Source: Arthrobacter sp. UM1 (GTDB lineage: Bacteria; Actinomycetota; Actinomycetes; Actinomycetales; Micrococcaceae). Taken from it: a stretch of DNA of 64,000 nt. The stretch lies in the NCBI RefSeq assembly GCF_020483305.1, contig NZ_JACWAB010000009.1:1-64000 (forward strand). The letters are read 5' to 3'. Both the position numbers and the translations under genes were made by a program. Position 1 is the stretch's first letter, and each line of letters starts with the position of its first letter. The notes below the pieces were generated by a model that worked only from the letters and a program-made list of their open reading frames with translations, searched no databases and was not told the origin of the DNA. Below are positions 43,498 to 52,611 of the stretch, in pieces.

Positions 43498-43612
43498 TTG
43501 AAAGTCTCCCTAAGTAAATAAGACGACCGCTTGCAATAAAGGAGCGTTTCCACAAGAATCTGAACAGCGCCCGTTCTCCGGGCGCGGCGGTCCAGATCTT
43601 CTGAGGTTCCCG

Positions 43613-44467
43613 ATGTCTTCTTCTCCCTCCGGCTACGTGCACGTCTCCCGTCGTGTGAACGCCTCCTCGCGCGGCGCCCACGGGAGCGCCGAGGCGCCGG
43701 GGGAATCGCCTGAGGGAGGGCGCGGCGAGCGGGTCGTGGCCCCCGGCAGCGCGGCCGGCCCCTACGGAACCGCCTATTTCGGCCAGGACGTCATCCTCAC
43801 GGCGCCCATCGCCGTCGTCGCCGCCCCGCCGGCGCAGGAGACGGAAGCCGTGCCGGACACGGCGGCGCGGGGATTCGCCCTGTACGTGGGCCTGGACGAG
43901 CAGGACGCGGCCCAGTCCAACACCTCGCTGACGCGCGTGGCGCAGGAGGCGCGGGCCCTCATCCACCGCCTCGCCCCCTCGGCCCACTCCCATGCGGCCG
44001 TGGCCCTCGCGCCCACGGAGGTGCGGGGCCCGGGGCTCGACGTCGTGCGCCAGGCTCTCGCGGACCCCACCTGGCAGCCGCGGCCCGCCTCCCCGCGCCC
44101 GCGGGTGCCCCGGGACTCCGCGCGCGGCCGGCGGTCCGTCACGAGCACCGGCGTCCTCATCGACCTGGGGCGGCGGGAGGTCTTCCTCGACGGGCAGAGG
44201 CTCAGCCTCACCTACAAGGAGTTCGAGATCCTCTTCTACCTCGTGGAGAACGCGGGCCGGACGGTGGCCCGCTCGGAGCTGCTCAAGACCCTGTGGGGCC
44301 GGAGCGCGGCCGAGACGAGCGAGCGGACCATCGACGTCCACGTGCGCCGCCTGCGGGCCAAGCTCGGCCGCCTCGCCGGAGCCGTCCGGACCGTCCGCGG
44401 CGAGGGGTACCGTTTCCACGACCACCCGGAGGTCGTAGTCTGGACGGCGCCGGAGTACTCGATCTAG
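43613..44467 (+). CDS. Winged-helix (OmpR/PhoB-type) regulator without receiver
   Basis: 284 residues. The C-terminal 100 residues are a PhoB-type DNA-binding domain: VFLDGQRLSLTYKEFEILFYLVENAGRTVARSELLKTLWG and TIDVHVRRLRAKLG with RTVRGEGYRF. The N-terminal 180 residues have no receiver Asp pocket. A disordered lead is followed by a small alpha/beta segment (GFALYVGLDEQDAAQ). Regulation must therefore be phosphorylation-independent. TGAGG precedes the ATG. TTGCAA-17-AAGAAT (43534-43562) is a weak promoter candidate. Followed 18 bases later by a SixA-type phosphatase, probably co-transcribed. Confidence 0.75.
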   Translation: MSSSPSGYVHVSRRVNASSRGAHGSAEAPGESPEGGRGERVVAPGSAAGPYGTAYFGQDVILTAPIAVVAAPPAQETEAVPDTAARGFALYVGLDEQDAAQSNTSLTRVAQEARALIHRLAPSAHSHAAVALAPTEVRGPGLDVVRQALADPTWQPRPASPRPRVPRDSARGRRSVTSTGVLIDLGRREVFLDGQRLSLTYKEFEILFYLVENAGRTVARSELLKTLWGRSAAETSERTIDVHVRRLRAKLGRLAGAVRTVRGEGYRFHDHPEVVVWTAPEYSI

Positions 44468-44485
44468 ACCTCGCAGGAGGCCGCC

Positions 44486-44992
44486 ATGCGCAAGCTCGCC
44501 ATCGTCCGCCACGCCACGGCCGCATACCCGCGGGACGTTCCGGACCACGAGCGCCCGCTCTCCTCGTTCGGCCACGAGCAGGCGCCGCAGGCCGGCGAGG
44601 CCCTCCTCAAGGAGGGCTGGGTGCCGGAGGCGGTGCTCGTCTCGAGCGCGCTGCGCACCCGGCAGACCGCCGCCTGGATCGGCAAGGCGCTGGGGGAGAA
44701 GGGCCCGACGCCGCGCCTGACCGACGACCTCTACAACGCCTCCGCCGAGCAGATCCTCGCCGTGGTCAACGCCGTGCCGTCCACGGTGGAGTCCCTGCTC
44801 GTCGTGACGCACATGCCCGGCGTCCAGGAGACGGCCATGCGCCTTGCGAGCGCGGACTCGGACGAGGACGCCGTCATGGACATGGCGAGCTCCTATCCGC
44901 CGGCTGGCCTCTGCCTCTTCGAGACGCAGAAGCCGTGGGCCGAGCTGGACGGGCGGGACGCCGAGCTGCGCCGCTTCCTCACGTTCGGCTGA
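44486..44992 (+). CDS. SixA-type histidine phosphatase
   Basis: 168-residue histidine-phosphatase superfamily protein. The phospho-acceptor His is in IVRHATA, followed by RPLSSFGHEQAPQAGEAL, SSALRTRQTA (second Arg) and VTHMPGV (second His). This compact form resembles SixA, which dephosphorylates phosphohistidine on HPt-type proteins, or small-molecule phosphatases. GCAGGAGG lies six bases before the ATG. Confidence 0.85.
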   Translation: MRKLAIVRHATAAYPRDVPDHERPLSSFGHEQAPQAGEALLKEGWVPEAVLVSSALRTRQTAAWIGKALGEKGPTPRLTDDLYNASAEQILAVVNAVPSTVESLLVVTHMPGVQETAMRLASADSDEDAVMDMASSYPPAGLCLFETQKPWAELDGRDAELRRFLTFG

Positions 44993-45035
44993 CGCGCGAG
45001 CTGAGGCGGGCGCCGGGGCCGCTCAGGCGGGGCCC

Positions 45036-45644
45036 TCAGGACCGGGCGGACCGGTGTGCGAGCGCCCGCGCGGGCAGGAGGCACACCCCGACGAGCTGGG
45101 CCCGGCCCATGCCCTCCAGGTAGCGGCCGGCGCTGAGGCTCAGCGTGAAGATCGAGCCGAACATGGCGATCGCCGTCGCCCGCACGTCCGCGGAGGGGGC
45201 CGAGGGCGCCGCGGCCGAGAGCATGCCCGTCAGCAGACCGAGCATCCGCTCGCGCAGCTCCTCGGGGGCCGAGCCCCAGCGCTCGGGGCCCTGCCAGGAC
45301 TGGGCCATCCAGAGCTTGCCGAACGAGGGGTACTCCTCGAGGAAGCCGAAGCCGCTGCTCAGGGCGGCCTCGAGGACGGCGAGCGGCTCGGCCGCCTCCG
45401 GGCGGTCCGCGGCGAGCCGCTCTTCGAGCTGCTCGAGCCCGAACCGCATCAGCTCCTCGACCATCTGGTCTTTGGACCCGAAGTTGTAGTACACCGATCC
45501 CTTCGAGACGCCGGCCCGCGCCGCCACGTCCTCAACGCGCGTCTCCGCCACGCCGGTCTCGCCCATGAGCTCCATCGCCGCGGAGAACAGCTTCTCCTTC
45601 GTGGCCTGGGTGCGGCTCGGGCGGCGGGAGATCGTCGTCGTCAT
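45036..45644 (-). CDS. TetR-family transcriptional repressor
   Basis: 202 residues. N-terminal helix-turn-helix: TKEKLFSAAMELMGETGVAETRVEDVAARAGVSKGSVYYNFGSKDQMVEEL, the TetR pattern, with a variable ligand-binding C-terminal domain. GAGGAAA precedes ATG. It is the last gene of the operon with the YhgE/Pip protein and the ABC-like protein, and the palindrome in front of that operon is its probable operator, giving autoregulation. The inducer is unknown. Confidence 0.85.
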   Translation of the reverse strand: MTTTISRRPSRTQATKEKLFSAAMELMGETGVAETRVEDVAARAGVSKGSVYYNFGSKDQMVEELMRFGLEQLEERLAADRPEAAEPLAVLEAALSSGFGFLEEYPSFGKLWMAQSWQGPERWGSAPEELRERMLGLLTGMLSAAAPSAPSADVRATAIAMFGSIFTLSLSAGRYLEGMGRAQLVGVCLLPARALAHRSARS

Positions 45645-45675
45645 GGGATTTCCTCGGTTCGGGGCGGGAACGCGG

Positions 45676-47943
45676 TCACGGGGTCAGGAGCGGACGGAAG
45701 CTGGAGAGAGACCAGCGGCGCGAGCGCGCGGCCGCCAGGACGCTGAGGCCCAGTCCCATCACACCGTAGACCACGAGCACCGTGAGCTTCTGGCCCGCGA
45801 CGGCGGTGTCGCCGCCGTAGGCGAGCTGGCGCATGGCGTCCACCATGTAGCCCATCGGGAGGAACTGGTGCACGGCGTGGAGCGGCTCGGGCGTGGTCTG
45901 CCAGGGGAACGTGCCGCCGGAGGAGACGAGCTGGAGGATCATGAGCACCAGCACGAGCAGCTTGCCCGGCGCCCCGAGGAGCGCCACGATGCCGTGGATG
46001 ACGGCGCTGAAGGCGAAGGAGCCGAGGAGCATCGTCCCCAGCACCATCCACGGGTGCACCGGCCGGAAGCCCACCACGAGCGTGATCGCGGCGAAGAGCA
46101 CGAGCGCCTGCGCCGCCGCGATGACGAAGAACGGAATCCAGCCGCCCACGGCCACCCGGAAGAGCGAGGCGTTCGAGGCGAGCGCCCGTCGCGTGAGGGG
46201 CCGCATCATCTGCGTGAGGATGAAGACGCCGATCCACAGCGAGAGCGAGAGGAAGAACGGTGCCAGGCCGGCGCCGTAGGACTGGGCCTTGGTCTGCGCG
46301 TTGTCCTGGACCTTGACCGGGTCCGCGATGACCTTGGAGGCTCGCTCCTTGGTGGTCTCGCTCGGGTTGGGCACCTGCTCCGCGCCTTCGCGGATCTTGC
46401 CCGCGAGCTGGCCGTTGCCGTTCGCGAGCTTGTCGAGGCCGGTCTTCAGCTGGCCGGCGCCGTTCTGGGCGGAGGAGAGGCCGTCCCGCAGCTGCACGGC
46501 CCCGGTGTAGGCCTGCTGCTGCCCCTGCTTGAGCTGTCCGGCCCCCGTGGCGAGCTGGGAGGCGCCGCCGGAGAGGGTGTTCGCTCCCGTGGAGAGCTTC
46601 GAGGCGCCCGTCTGGAGGGAGAGCGCGCCCTGGTCCGCCTGCGCGGCGCCGGTGGCCAGCGCGCGCGACGACGTGGCCGCCGTGCTGATCCCGCCCTGCA
46701 GCTGCGAGGCCCCGGTGGCGAGGGTCTGGGCCCCCTGGGAGACCCGGTTGGCGCCGTCGGAGAGCGCCTGGACACGGGCGGCGGCCTGGTGCACGCGGGT
46801 GCGGGCCGCCTGGAGGTCCTGCGGGGCCGAGCTCGTGAGCACGCGCTGGCGGATGGCCTGGGCCTGGGCCTCGGTGATGGTGCCGTCGTCCACGAGCTTC
46901 TGGAGCGCGGCCGGGGCCTGCGCCTGGGCGTTCGCGTCCACCGAGTCCAGGGCGGAGACGCCGTCCTGGACGGCCTGGTTGAGCTCCGCGTTGCCGTTCG
47001 CCACCTGCTGGGCGCCGTCGGCGAGCTGCTGCGCCTGGCCGGGGAGGCCTGTCACCTTCTGGTTCATCGTCTCGAGGCCCGTGGCGAGCTTGTCCGAGCC
47101 CGTCGCGAGCTGCGAGGTGCCCTGGTGCAGCGTCGAGGCGCCGTTCGCGAGCTCCCCGGCGCCCGTCGAGAGCGAGGACGCGCCGTTCGAGAGCGTCGTC
47201 GCGCCCGAGGAGAGCTGGTCCGAGGCGTTGACGAGCTTCGACTGGCCGTCCACGAGCTGCCCGGCGCCCGTGTGGAGGCGGTTGAGGCCGGTGCCGAGCT
47301 GGCCGGAGGCGCTGCTCGCGTCCTTGGCCCCCTGGGTGAGCTGGTCCGCGCCGTTCGCGGCCTTGAGCATGCTGGAGTGGATGCTGTTGTAGCCGGAGAG
47401 GAGCTGGTCCGCGGTCTTCTCGCCCACCTGGGTGGCCACGGAGGAGTGGATGGTCTGCGTCAGCCGGCCCACGATCGTAGAGAGGACGTAGTTGTTCGCG
47501 TCGTTCGTGGTCACGGTGAAGAGGGCCTGCTTCGCGGAGTCGAAGCTCTGCGGTGAGGCCAGGTTCGCCGAGAAGTCCTTGGGGATGGTCAGGGCGAATC
47601 CGTACCGTCCGGAGCGCACGCCGTCTGCCGCGTCCTGTGCGTCGGTCCGGACCCAGTGGAAGGAGTCGCTCTTCATGAGGTCCTGGGCCACGTCGTCGCC
47701 GGCCTTGAGGCTCGTCTTCCGGCTCTGGCCGTCCGGCGTGGAGCTCGTGACCGTGGTGCCCTGGTCCTCGACGACGAGCGCCGCGTCGATCCCCTTGAGG
47801 TTGTTGTAGGGGTCCCAGTTGGCGTAGATGTACGTGGCCCCGTAGAGCAGGGGCACGAGGATGAGCGAGAGCATGGCGAGCTTCGGCAGCGTGCCGTTCG
47901 TCATGCGCTTCAGCTCGGAGAAGGCGATGCGCAGGGTCTTCAT
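45676..47943 (-). CDS. YhgE/Pip-type ABC-2 membrane protein with long helical ectodomain
   Basis: 755 residues. Span 1 near residue 20 (KLAMLSLILVPLLYGATYIY, then NWDPYNNLKGI, the Pip/YhgE signature), a globular part to about 190, an extracellular Ala/Gly/Gln-rich helical region (about 200-530) of repeated GAxxLxxGA heptad-like units, then five spans in the last 230 residues including GGTFPWQTTPEPLHAVHQFLPMGYMVDAMR. Relatives act as phage receptors, in type VII secretion-linked export or as exporters of toxic lipids. ATG overlaps the ABC-like gene stop (ATGA), so the two are co-translated. Confidence 0.85.
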   Translation of the reverse strand: MKTLRIAFSELKRMTNGTLPKLAMLSLILVPLLYGATYIYANWDPYNNLKGIDAALVVEDQGTTVTSSTPDGQSRKTSLKAGDDVAQDLMKSDSFHWVRTDAQDAADGVRSGRYGFALTIPKDFSANLASPQSFDSAKQALFTVTTNDANNYVLSTIVGRLTQTIHSSVATQVGEKTADQLLSGYNSIHSSMLKAANGADQLTQGAKDASSASGQLGTGLNRLHTGAGQLVDGQSKLVNASDQLSSGATTLSNGASSLSTGAGELANGASTLHQGTSQLATGSDKLATGLETMNQKVTGLPGQAQQLADGAQQVANGNAELNQAVQDGVSALDSVDANAQAQAPAALQKLVDDGTITEAQAQAIRQRVLTSSAPQDLQAARTRVHQAAARVQALSDGANRVSQGAQTLATGASQLQGGISTAATSSRALATGAAQADQGALSLQTGASKLSTGANTLSGGASQLATGAGQLKQGQQQAYTGAVQLRDGLSSAQNGAGQLKTGLDKLANGNGQLAGKIREGAEQVPNPSETTKERASKVIADPVKVQDNAQTKAQSYGAGLAPFFLSLSLWIGVFILTQMMRPLTRRALASNASLFRVAVGGWIPFFVIAAAQALVLFAAITLVVGFRPVHPWMVLGTMLLGSFAFSAVIHGIVALLGAPGKLLVLVLMILQLVSSGGTFPWQTTPEPLHAVHQFLPMGYMVDAMRQLAYGGDTAVAGQKLTVLVVYGVMGLGLSVLAAARSRRWSLSSFRPLLTP

Positions 47944-48668
47944 GCGTTGTCCTCGGTTTCCTTGGCCTCGGTGTCGCGGTCCTCGGTGTCGCGGCGCTCG
48001 TCGTCGCGGTGCTCGGCGTCGGCGTCTGCGGTTCCGCCGTCGTCGGCCTCCGCGGGCCGGCCCGTCCCGATCTCGCAGACGCGCCCCGCGAAGCCCTCCG
48101 GCGCCTCGGTGACCACGGCCACGACGACGAGTCCCGGGTGCTCGGCGGCAAGCTCTTCGAGCGGCTCGAGCCAGGCGCCCTCGCCGGCGCGACGGTCCGG
48201 GGCGTCCACGACGACGACGTCCACGTTCCCGTTCACCAGCGCGAGCCTCGCCTGGAGGCTGACGAGATCCGGGCCTGCGAGCTGCTCGAGGTAGTCCCCG
48301 GCGATGTCCGCGAAGCCGTTCTCCTCCAGCCAGGCCCGCGCGCGGCGGCGCAGGCCCCACGGCGGGGAGGTGGGGGAGAGGGCGAACTCCTCCGTGGCGA
48401 GGTCGATGACCCGCATCTCCGGGCCCGGCTCGCTGATCTCCGGAGCGTCCACGAGCGAGGAGCGAGCGCGCAGCCGCGGGGATCCCTCGACCTTTACCGT
48501 GCCGGCGCTCGGCCGCAGGCGGTCCGTGAGGATGAGCGCCAGCGCGGTCCGCGCCTCCTGGGTGCTGCCGACGACGACGGTCACCTCGCCCGGCGCAGCC
48601 TGCAGCGAGGTGGGGGTGAGGATCGGGGCGTGGTGTCCGCGGAAGGAGACCTGGTCTGCTGTGAGCAC
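47940..48668 (-). CDS. Degenerate ABC-type ATP-binding protein
   Basis: 242 residues with an ABC ATPase outline: LTADQVSFRGHHAPILTPTSLQAAPGEVTVVVG, LEQLAGPDLVSLQARLALV in place of the signature helix, and VDVVVVDAPD for Walker B. Walker A should be GxxGxGKS/T but reads GSTQEARTA, without Lys, and the signature LSGGQ is lost, so ATP hydrolysis is unlikely. The C-terminus is an acidic Asp/Glu/Thr/Arg repeat (RDTEDRDTEAKETED). A TTG at 48686 extends the frame, but GTG 48668 is preceded by TACACT-N6 and is preferred. Partner of the YhgE/Pip protein. Confidence 0.7.
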   Translation of the reverse strand: MLTADQVSFRGHHAPILTPTSLQAAPGEVTVVVGSTQEARTALALILTDRLRPSAGTVKVEGSPRLRARSSLVDAPEISEPGPEMRVIDLATEEFALSPTSPPWGLRRRARAWLEENGFADIAGDYLEQLAGPDLVSLQARLALVNGNVDVVVVDAPDRRAGEGAWLEPLEELAAEHPGLVVVAVVTEAPEGFAGRVCEIGTGRPAEADDGGTADADAEHRDDERRDTEDRDTEAKETEDNA

Positions 48669-48674
48669 GGTTCG

Positions 48675-48700
48675 AGTGTAGATCAAACTGACCGGTCAGT
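48675..48700 (-). promoter_or_regulatory. Leaderless promoter with TetR-type operator
   Basis: TACACT (48675-48680) six bases before GTG 48668. Just upstream lies the perfect 14-bp palindrome ACTGACCGGTCAGT (48687-48700), covering the spacer and -35 region. A TetR repressor is encoded at the end of this operon. Confidence 0.7.
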
Positions 48701-48853
48701 CTAAATAAATTTCTGGGGGTGCAGCCCGGGGTGGAGGCGGCGGTAGAGGCGGGGGCGGGGCGCCTTCCCGGCAGTGCGGGGTGCAGCTGTCCTGCGCGGC
48801 GGCGCCGTTCGTCCGGAGGTGTGCTCAAGGTCACCGGGTTCAGAGGCCGCCGA

Positions 48854-48883
48854 TTGGCGATGAACGCGGGATGTCTGTATAGT
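48854..48883 (+). promoter_or_regulatory. Promoter of tRNA-Arg(ACG)
   Basis: TTGGCG (48854-48859), 18-bp spacer, TATAGT (48878-48883), 41 bases before the mature tRNA. Confidence 0.65.
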
Positions 48884-48924
48884 TATCTGTGGCCCAACGG
48901 CCGCAAGGCTTGTTCAAGAGCCGA

Positions 48925-48997
48925 GCGTGTGTAGCTCAACGGATAGAGCATCTGACTACGGATCAGAAGGTTGGGGGTTCGAATCCCTCCACGCGCG
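48925..48997 (+). tRNA. tRNA-Arg (anticodon ACG)
   Basis: 73 nt, acceptor GCGTGTG/CACGCGC plus discriminator G, D-arm GCTCAACGGATAGAGC, anticodon loop CTACGGA, T-loop GGGGTTCGAATCCCT. A34 of this tRNA is the expected TadA target. CCA not encoded. Confidence 0.95.
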
Positions 48998-49034
48998 CTT
49001 CGCACAGCGCTTCAGCTGCACAGAGCACTTCAGA

Positions 49035-49066
49035 GAAGGCCCCTCCGCTTCGGTGGAGGGGCCTTC
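49035..49066 (+). terminator. Terminator after tRNA-Arg
   Basis: GAAGGCCCCTCC pairs perfectly with GGAGGGGCCTTC around an 8-nt loop with CTTCGG. Little U after it. The stem sequence is shared with the tRNA-Ser(CGA) terminator. Confidence 0.75.
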
Positions 49067-49330
49067 GTCGTGTTCGGGCCTGCGTGTGCGGCTCGCGCCT
49101 GCTCCGGGGGTGGATCCGCTTCGGCGGTGGGCTTTGTGATCGAGGGCGTCTGCGGAAATGGGACGCGATCTTCGGGAAAGCTGCATCGATCAGGCCGTGG
49201 ATCCGCGGCCTGGCGGCTGGATCGTGATCAGTTTCCGGAAATCGTGTCGCGTTGCCCGAGGGGTGTTGGGCCAGGGGGTTCGGCTGGGCAGCCCTCGCGG
49301 CACTGGATCCCCAAAAATAGACCGGTATAA
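49067..49330. other. Non-coding stretch before pckA regulatory region
   Basis: No supported gene. Contains an imperfect inverted pair, ACGCGATCTTCGGGAAA near 49153 and TTTCCGGAAATCGTGTCGCG near 49231, of unknown role. Confidence 0.35.
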
Positions 49331-49344
49331 GTGACCCATGTCAC
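49331..49344. promoter_or_regulatory. CRP/GlxR-like site upstream of pckA
   Basis: GTGACCCATGTCAC fits the GTGA-N6-TCAC core. A second half-site, GTGTCACAC, follows at 49350. pckA is a known GlxR target in Corynebacterium. Here it is a prediction from the motif. Confidence 0.45.
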
Positions 49345-49423
49345 GAAAGTGTCACACATTCGCCCCGGAATCCCGGGGAAGACACCTCCCGGCCCCCTTC
49401 CGGCCACTCTGGCGAGCTCAAAT

Positions 49424-49438
49424 TAGACCAGCGGTCTA
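49424..49438. promoter_or_regulatory. Palindromic operator candidate before pckA
   Basis: TAGACC-AGC-GGTCTA, two perfect 6-bp arms, 57 bases before the pckA start. The GACC/GGTC pairing resembles sites of GntR-family regulators. Confidence 0.4.
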
Positions 49439-49494
49439 GACCGACTGCCGCGTAGTCTCGTTCCATTGCTCATCAGACGCCCAGGAGGACGAAC

Positions 49495-51336
49495 ATGGCC
49501 ATTCAGCCGGAGCTCCGCGAGGACACCGCCCCCGCCGCCGCACAGGGAACGAGCTACGCCAAGCTGCAGCAGTGGGTGGACGAGGTCGCCGCGCTGACGC
49601 AGCCCGCAGAGGTCTACTGGGTGGACGGCTCCGACGCTGAGATCCAGCGCCTCCAGGACATGCTCGTGGACCGGGGCGTGCTCACCCGCCTCGACGAGGA
49701 CAAGTTCCCGAACTCCTTCGCGGCGTTCTCCGACCCGGCCGACGTCGCCCGCGTCGAGGAGCGCACCTTCATCTGCTCCGAGAAGAAGGAGGACGCCGGG
49801 TTCACCAACAACTGGATGGACCCGAAGGAGATGCACGCCAAGCTGGACGGCCTCTTCAAGGGCTCCATGCGCGGCCGCACCATGTACGTCATCCCGTTCG
49901 TCATGGGCCACCTCGACGCAGACGAGCCGAAGTTCGGCGTCGAGATCACCGACTCGGCGTACGTCGTCGCCTCCATGCGCATCATGGCGCGCATCGGCTC
50001 GGACGTCCTCAAGAAGATCGAGGAGACCGAGGCGTTCTTCGTCCCGGCCCTGCACTCGGTGGGCGCTCCGCTCGAGGAGGGCCAGGAGGACGTCGTCTGG
50101 CCGTGCAACGAGGACAAGTGGATCGTCCACTTCCCCGAGGAGCGCTCCATCTACTCCTACGGCTCCGGCTACGGCGGCAACGCCCTGCTCGGCAAGAAGT
50201 GCTACGCGCTGCGCATCGCCTCGGTCATGGCCCGGGACGAGGGCTGGCTCGCCGAGCACATGCTCATCCTCAAGCTCACGAGCCCGGAGGGCAAGGAGTA
50301 CCACGTGGCCGCGGCCTTCCCCTCGGCCTGCGGCAAGACGAACCTCGCCCTCCTGGACCCGACGGTCGAGGGCTGGAAGGCCGAGACGCTCGGCGACGAC
50401 ATCAACTGGATGCGCTTCGGCAAGAACGGCGAGCTCCGCGGCGTCAACCCGGAGGCGGGCCTCTTCGGCGTCGCGCCGGGCACCGGCTGGGGCACCAACC
50501 CGAACGCGATGCGCGGCATCGCCAAGGGCAACACGATCTTCACGAACGTGGCGCTCACGGATGACGGCGGCGTCTGGTGGGAGGGCATGACGGAGGAGAC
50601 TCCCGAGCACCTCACCGACTGGCGCGGCAACGACTGGACGCCGGAGTCGGGCACCCCGGCGGCGCACCCGAACTCGCGCTTCTGCACGCCGATCGACCAG
50701 ATCGACATGCTCTCCGACGACTACTACGCCCCGAACGGCGTGAAGATCGACGCGATCCTCTTCGGCGGCCGCCGCAAGACGACGGTTCCGCTTGTCACCG
50801 AGGCGCGCGACTGGAAGGGCGGCATCTTCATGGGCGCCACCCTCTCCTCGGAGACGACGGCGGCCGCCGCGGGCGCCACGGGCGTGGTCCGCCGCGACCC
50901 GATGGCCATGCTGCCGTTCATCGGCTACGACGCGGGCGACTACCTCAAGCACTGGCTCGAGACGAGCTCGCAGGGCAACCCGGACGAGCTGCCGCGCATC
51001 TTCCTCGTCAACTGGTTCCGCCGGGACCGCGAGGGCGGCTTCGCGTGGCCGGGCTTCAGCGAGAACTCGCGCGTGCTCAAGTGGATCATCGACCGCATCG
51101 AGGGCCGGGCCGAGGGCAGCGAGACGCCCATCGGCACGGTTCCCACCTTCGAGTCGATGGACCTCGAGGGCCTCAAGACGACCCGCAAGCAGTTCGACGA
51201 CGCGGTCGCGTTCCGCGACGAGGAGTGGGCTGAGGAGCTCACGGGGATCAAGGAGTGGTTCGACCGGTTCGGCGAGTCCCTCCCGCAGGAGATGAGCTCC
51301 GAGCTCGAGCGGCTCGAGGAGCGCCTCTCCCGCTGA
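49495..51336 (+). CDS. pckA: Phosphoenolpyruvate carboxykinase (GTP)
   Basis: Gluconeogenic enzyme converting oxaloacetate plus GTP to PEP, 613 residues. [13 protein letters not shown] is the GTP-type kinase-1a P-loop with the reactive Cys, [12 protein letters not shown] is kinase-2, and [25 protein letters not shown] the nucleotide/guanine-binding block. [24 protein letters not shown] is the PEPCK-specific N-terminal signature. AGGAGGACGAAC precedes the ATG. Upstream palindromes suggest carbon-source control. Confidence 0.97.
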   Translation: MAIQPELREDTAPAAAQGTSYAKLQQWVDEVAALTQPAEVYWVDGSDAEIQRLQDMLVDRGVLTRLDEDKFPNSFAAFSDPADVARVEERTFICSEKKEDAGFTNNWMDPKEMHAKLDGLFKGSMRGRTMYVIPFVMGHLDADEPKFGVEITDSAYVVASMRIMARIGSDVLKKIEETEAFFVPALHSVGAPLEEGQEDVVWPCNEDKWIVHFPEERSIYSYGSGYGGNALLGKKCYALRIASVMARDEGWLAEHMLILKLTSPEGKEYHVAAAFPSACGKTNLALLDPTVEGWKAETLGDDINWMRFGKNGELRGVNPEAGLFGVAPGTGWGTNPNAMRGIAKGNTIFTNVALTDDGGVWWEGMTEETPEHLTDWRGNDWTPESGTPAAHPNSRFCTPIDQIDMLSDDYYAPNGVKIDAILFGGRRKTTVPLVTEARDWKGGIFMGATLSSETTAAAAGATGVVRRDPMAMLPFIGYDAGDYLKHWLETSSQGNPDELPRIFLVNWFRRDREGGFAWPGFSENSRVLKWIIDRIEGRAEGSETPIGTVPTFESMDLEGLKTTRKQFDDAVAFRDEEWAEELTGIKEWFDRFGESLPQEMSSELERLEERLSR

Positions 51337-51407
51337 CCTGCGGAGTGCCCGTCCCCGGGCCGGCGTTCGCGCCGATCCGGGAAGAGGGCAGACTCGGCAC
51401 GGAGACC

Positions 51408-51438
51408 AGGCCCGGCACAATGGGGTGCCGGGCCTTTT
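51408..51438 (+). terminator. Terminator of pckA
   Basis: AGGCCCGGCAC pairs with GTGCCGGGCCT around a short loop, followed by TTTT. Confidence 0.85.
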
Positions 51439-51573
51439 CCGTGCCCTTTCCGGCCTCGGGCCGCCTCCGTTCCCGGCCGGCGTCCGGTGCGGTGACCGCC
51501 GCGGCGTCCGCGGGCGAAGACGGGCCTGGCCCGCCTCTGGCGCTGAGGGCCCCTCACTGGTTGACTGAACCGC

Positions 51574-52611
51574 GTGAAACCGGTCCACGCCCTCGCCGCC
51601 GCCGCCGTCGCCGTCATCTGGGGCGTCAACTTCCTCTTCATCCACGGCGGGCTGCTCGACGTTCCTCCGCTCGTTCTCGCGGCGGTGCGGTTCGTGTTCG
51701 TGGCCGTCCCCGCGGTGTTCTTCGTCAAGCGGCCGCGCGTGCCGTGGTGGGTGCTCGCCGGGATCGGCCTGTTCATGTCCGCGGGGCAGTTCGGGGCGGT
51801 CTACACGGCGATGTCGCTCGGGATGCCGGCGGGGCTCTCGCCGCTCGTGCTCCAGTCCCAGATGATCTTCACGGTCCTCATCGCGGTGGCGTTCTTCCGG
51901 GAGCGCCCCGGCCTGCTCGAGTGGCTCGGGCTCGCGGTGGGGGTCGCGGGCCTCGTCGTCGTCGGCATCGGCCGGGGGCTGTCCGCGCCGATCGGGCCGA
52001 TGCTCCTCGTGCTCCTCGGCGGCCTCTCCTGGGGTGTGGGCAACACGTTCTCGCGGTTCGGCAAGGGGGCCTCGGGGCTGGGGATCGTCGTGTGGTCGGC
52101 GCTGTGGGTGCCGTTGCCCCTCCTCGCGCTCGCCTCGCTCCAGATCGGCCCGGGAGAGGTGGGCCACGCCTTGCTGCACTTCACCGGCCGGGCCTGGATC
52201 TCGACGGCGTACACGGTGGTCCTCGCCTCGCTCGTCGGCTACTCGATCTGGAACGGGCTGCTCGGGCGCTACCCGGCCTCGAAGGTGGTGCCGTTCTCGC
52301 TGCTCGCGCCGCCGAGCGGCATGCTCGCCGCGTGGATCGTCCTCGGCGAGCGCCCCAACGCGCTCGAGCTCATCGGCGGAGCCGTGCTCCTCGCGGGCGT
52401 CCTCACGGCCCTGCGGCCCCGGAGGCGGATTGCGAGGGGCGACGGCGGGGCCGGGGCTGACGTCGCTGCGAGGCCCGATGGCGGAGCGGCCCGAGACGCG
52501 GAACGGGCCCGCACCCCGGAGGATGCGGGCCCGCGGGGGCCGGACGCGGATCAGGCGCCGGCCGGGGTGCCCGGGTCGGCCATCCAGAGGTCGGGGCCGA
52601 ACGCGTCGTAG
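51574..52611 (+). CDS. EamA-family (DMT) exporter
   Basis: Ten-span drug/metabolite transporter with the two EamA repeats: AAVAVIWGVNFLFIHGGL opening repeat 1 and GPMLLVLLGGLSWGVGNTFSRFGKG opening repeat 2. The group resembles YdeD/RhaT-like amino-acid metabolite exporters. The membrane part ends near residue 288 (RRRIARGDG). The remaining 57 residues are a low-complexity, charged tail that contains a perfect GC hairpin (52505-52532) and runs 61 bases into the convergent hmp gene, so the tail may be an accidental extension. GTG start without a clear binding site. Confidence 0.85.
   Translation: MKPVHALAAAAVAVIWGVNFLFIHGGLLDVPPLVLAAVRFVFVAVPAVFFVKRPRVPWWVLAGIGLFMSAGQFGAVYTAMSLGMPAGLSPLVLQSQMIFTVLIAVAFFRERPGLLEWLGLAVGVAGLVVVGIGRGLSAPIGPMLLVLLGGLSWGVGNTFSRFGKGASGLGIVVWSALWVPLPLLALASLQIGPGEVGHALLHFTGRAWISTAYTVVLASLVGYSIWNGLLGRYPASKVVPFSLLAPPSGMLAAWIVLGERPNALELIGGAVLLAGVLTALRPRRRIARGDGGAGADVAARPDGGAARDAERARTPEDAGPRGPDADQAPAGVPGSAIQRSGPNAS
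52505..52532. terminator. GC hairpin inside the EamA gene tail
   Basis: GGGCCCGCA pairs with TGCGGGCCC around a 10-nt loop, 18 bases beyond the hmp stop on the opposite strand. It could end hmp transcription. Confidence 0.5.

Noticed and set aside
43499-43525. TTGAAA with AT-rich downstream region as a promoter after upp
   Set aside because: No properly spaced -10. The later TTGCAA/AAGAAT pair fits better and is itself weak.
48971-49330. Frame starting within tRNA-Arg
   Set aside because: Overlaps the tRNA and its terminator.
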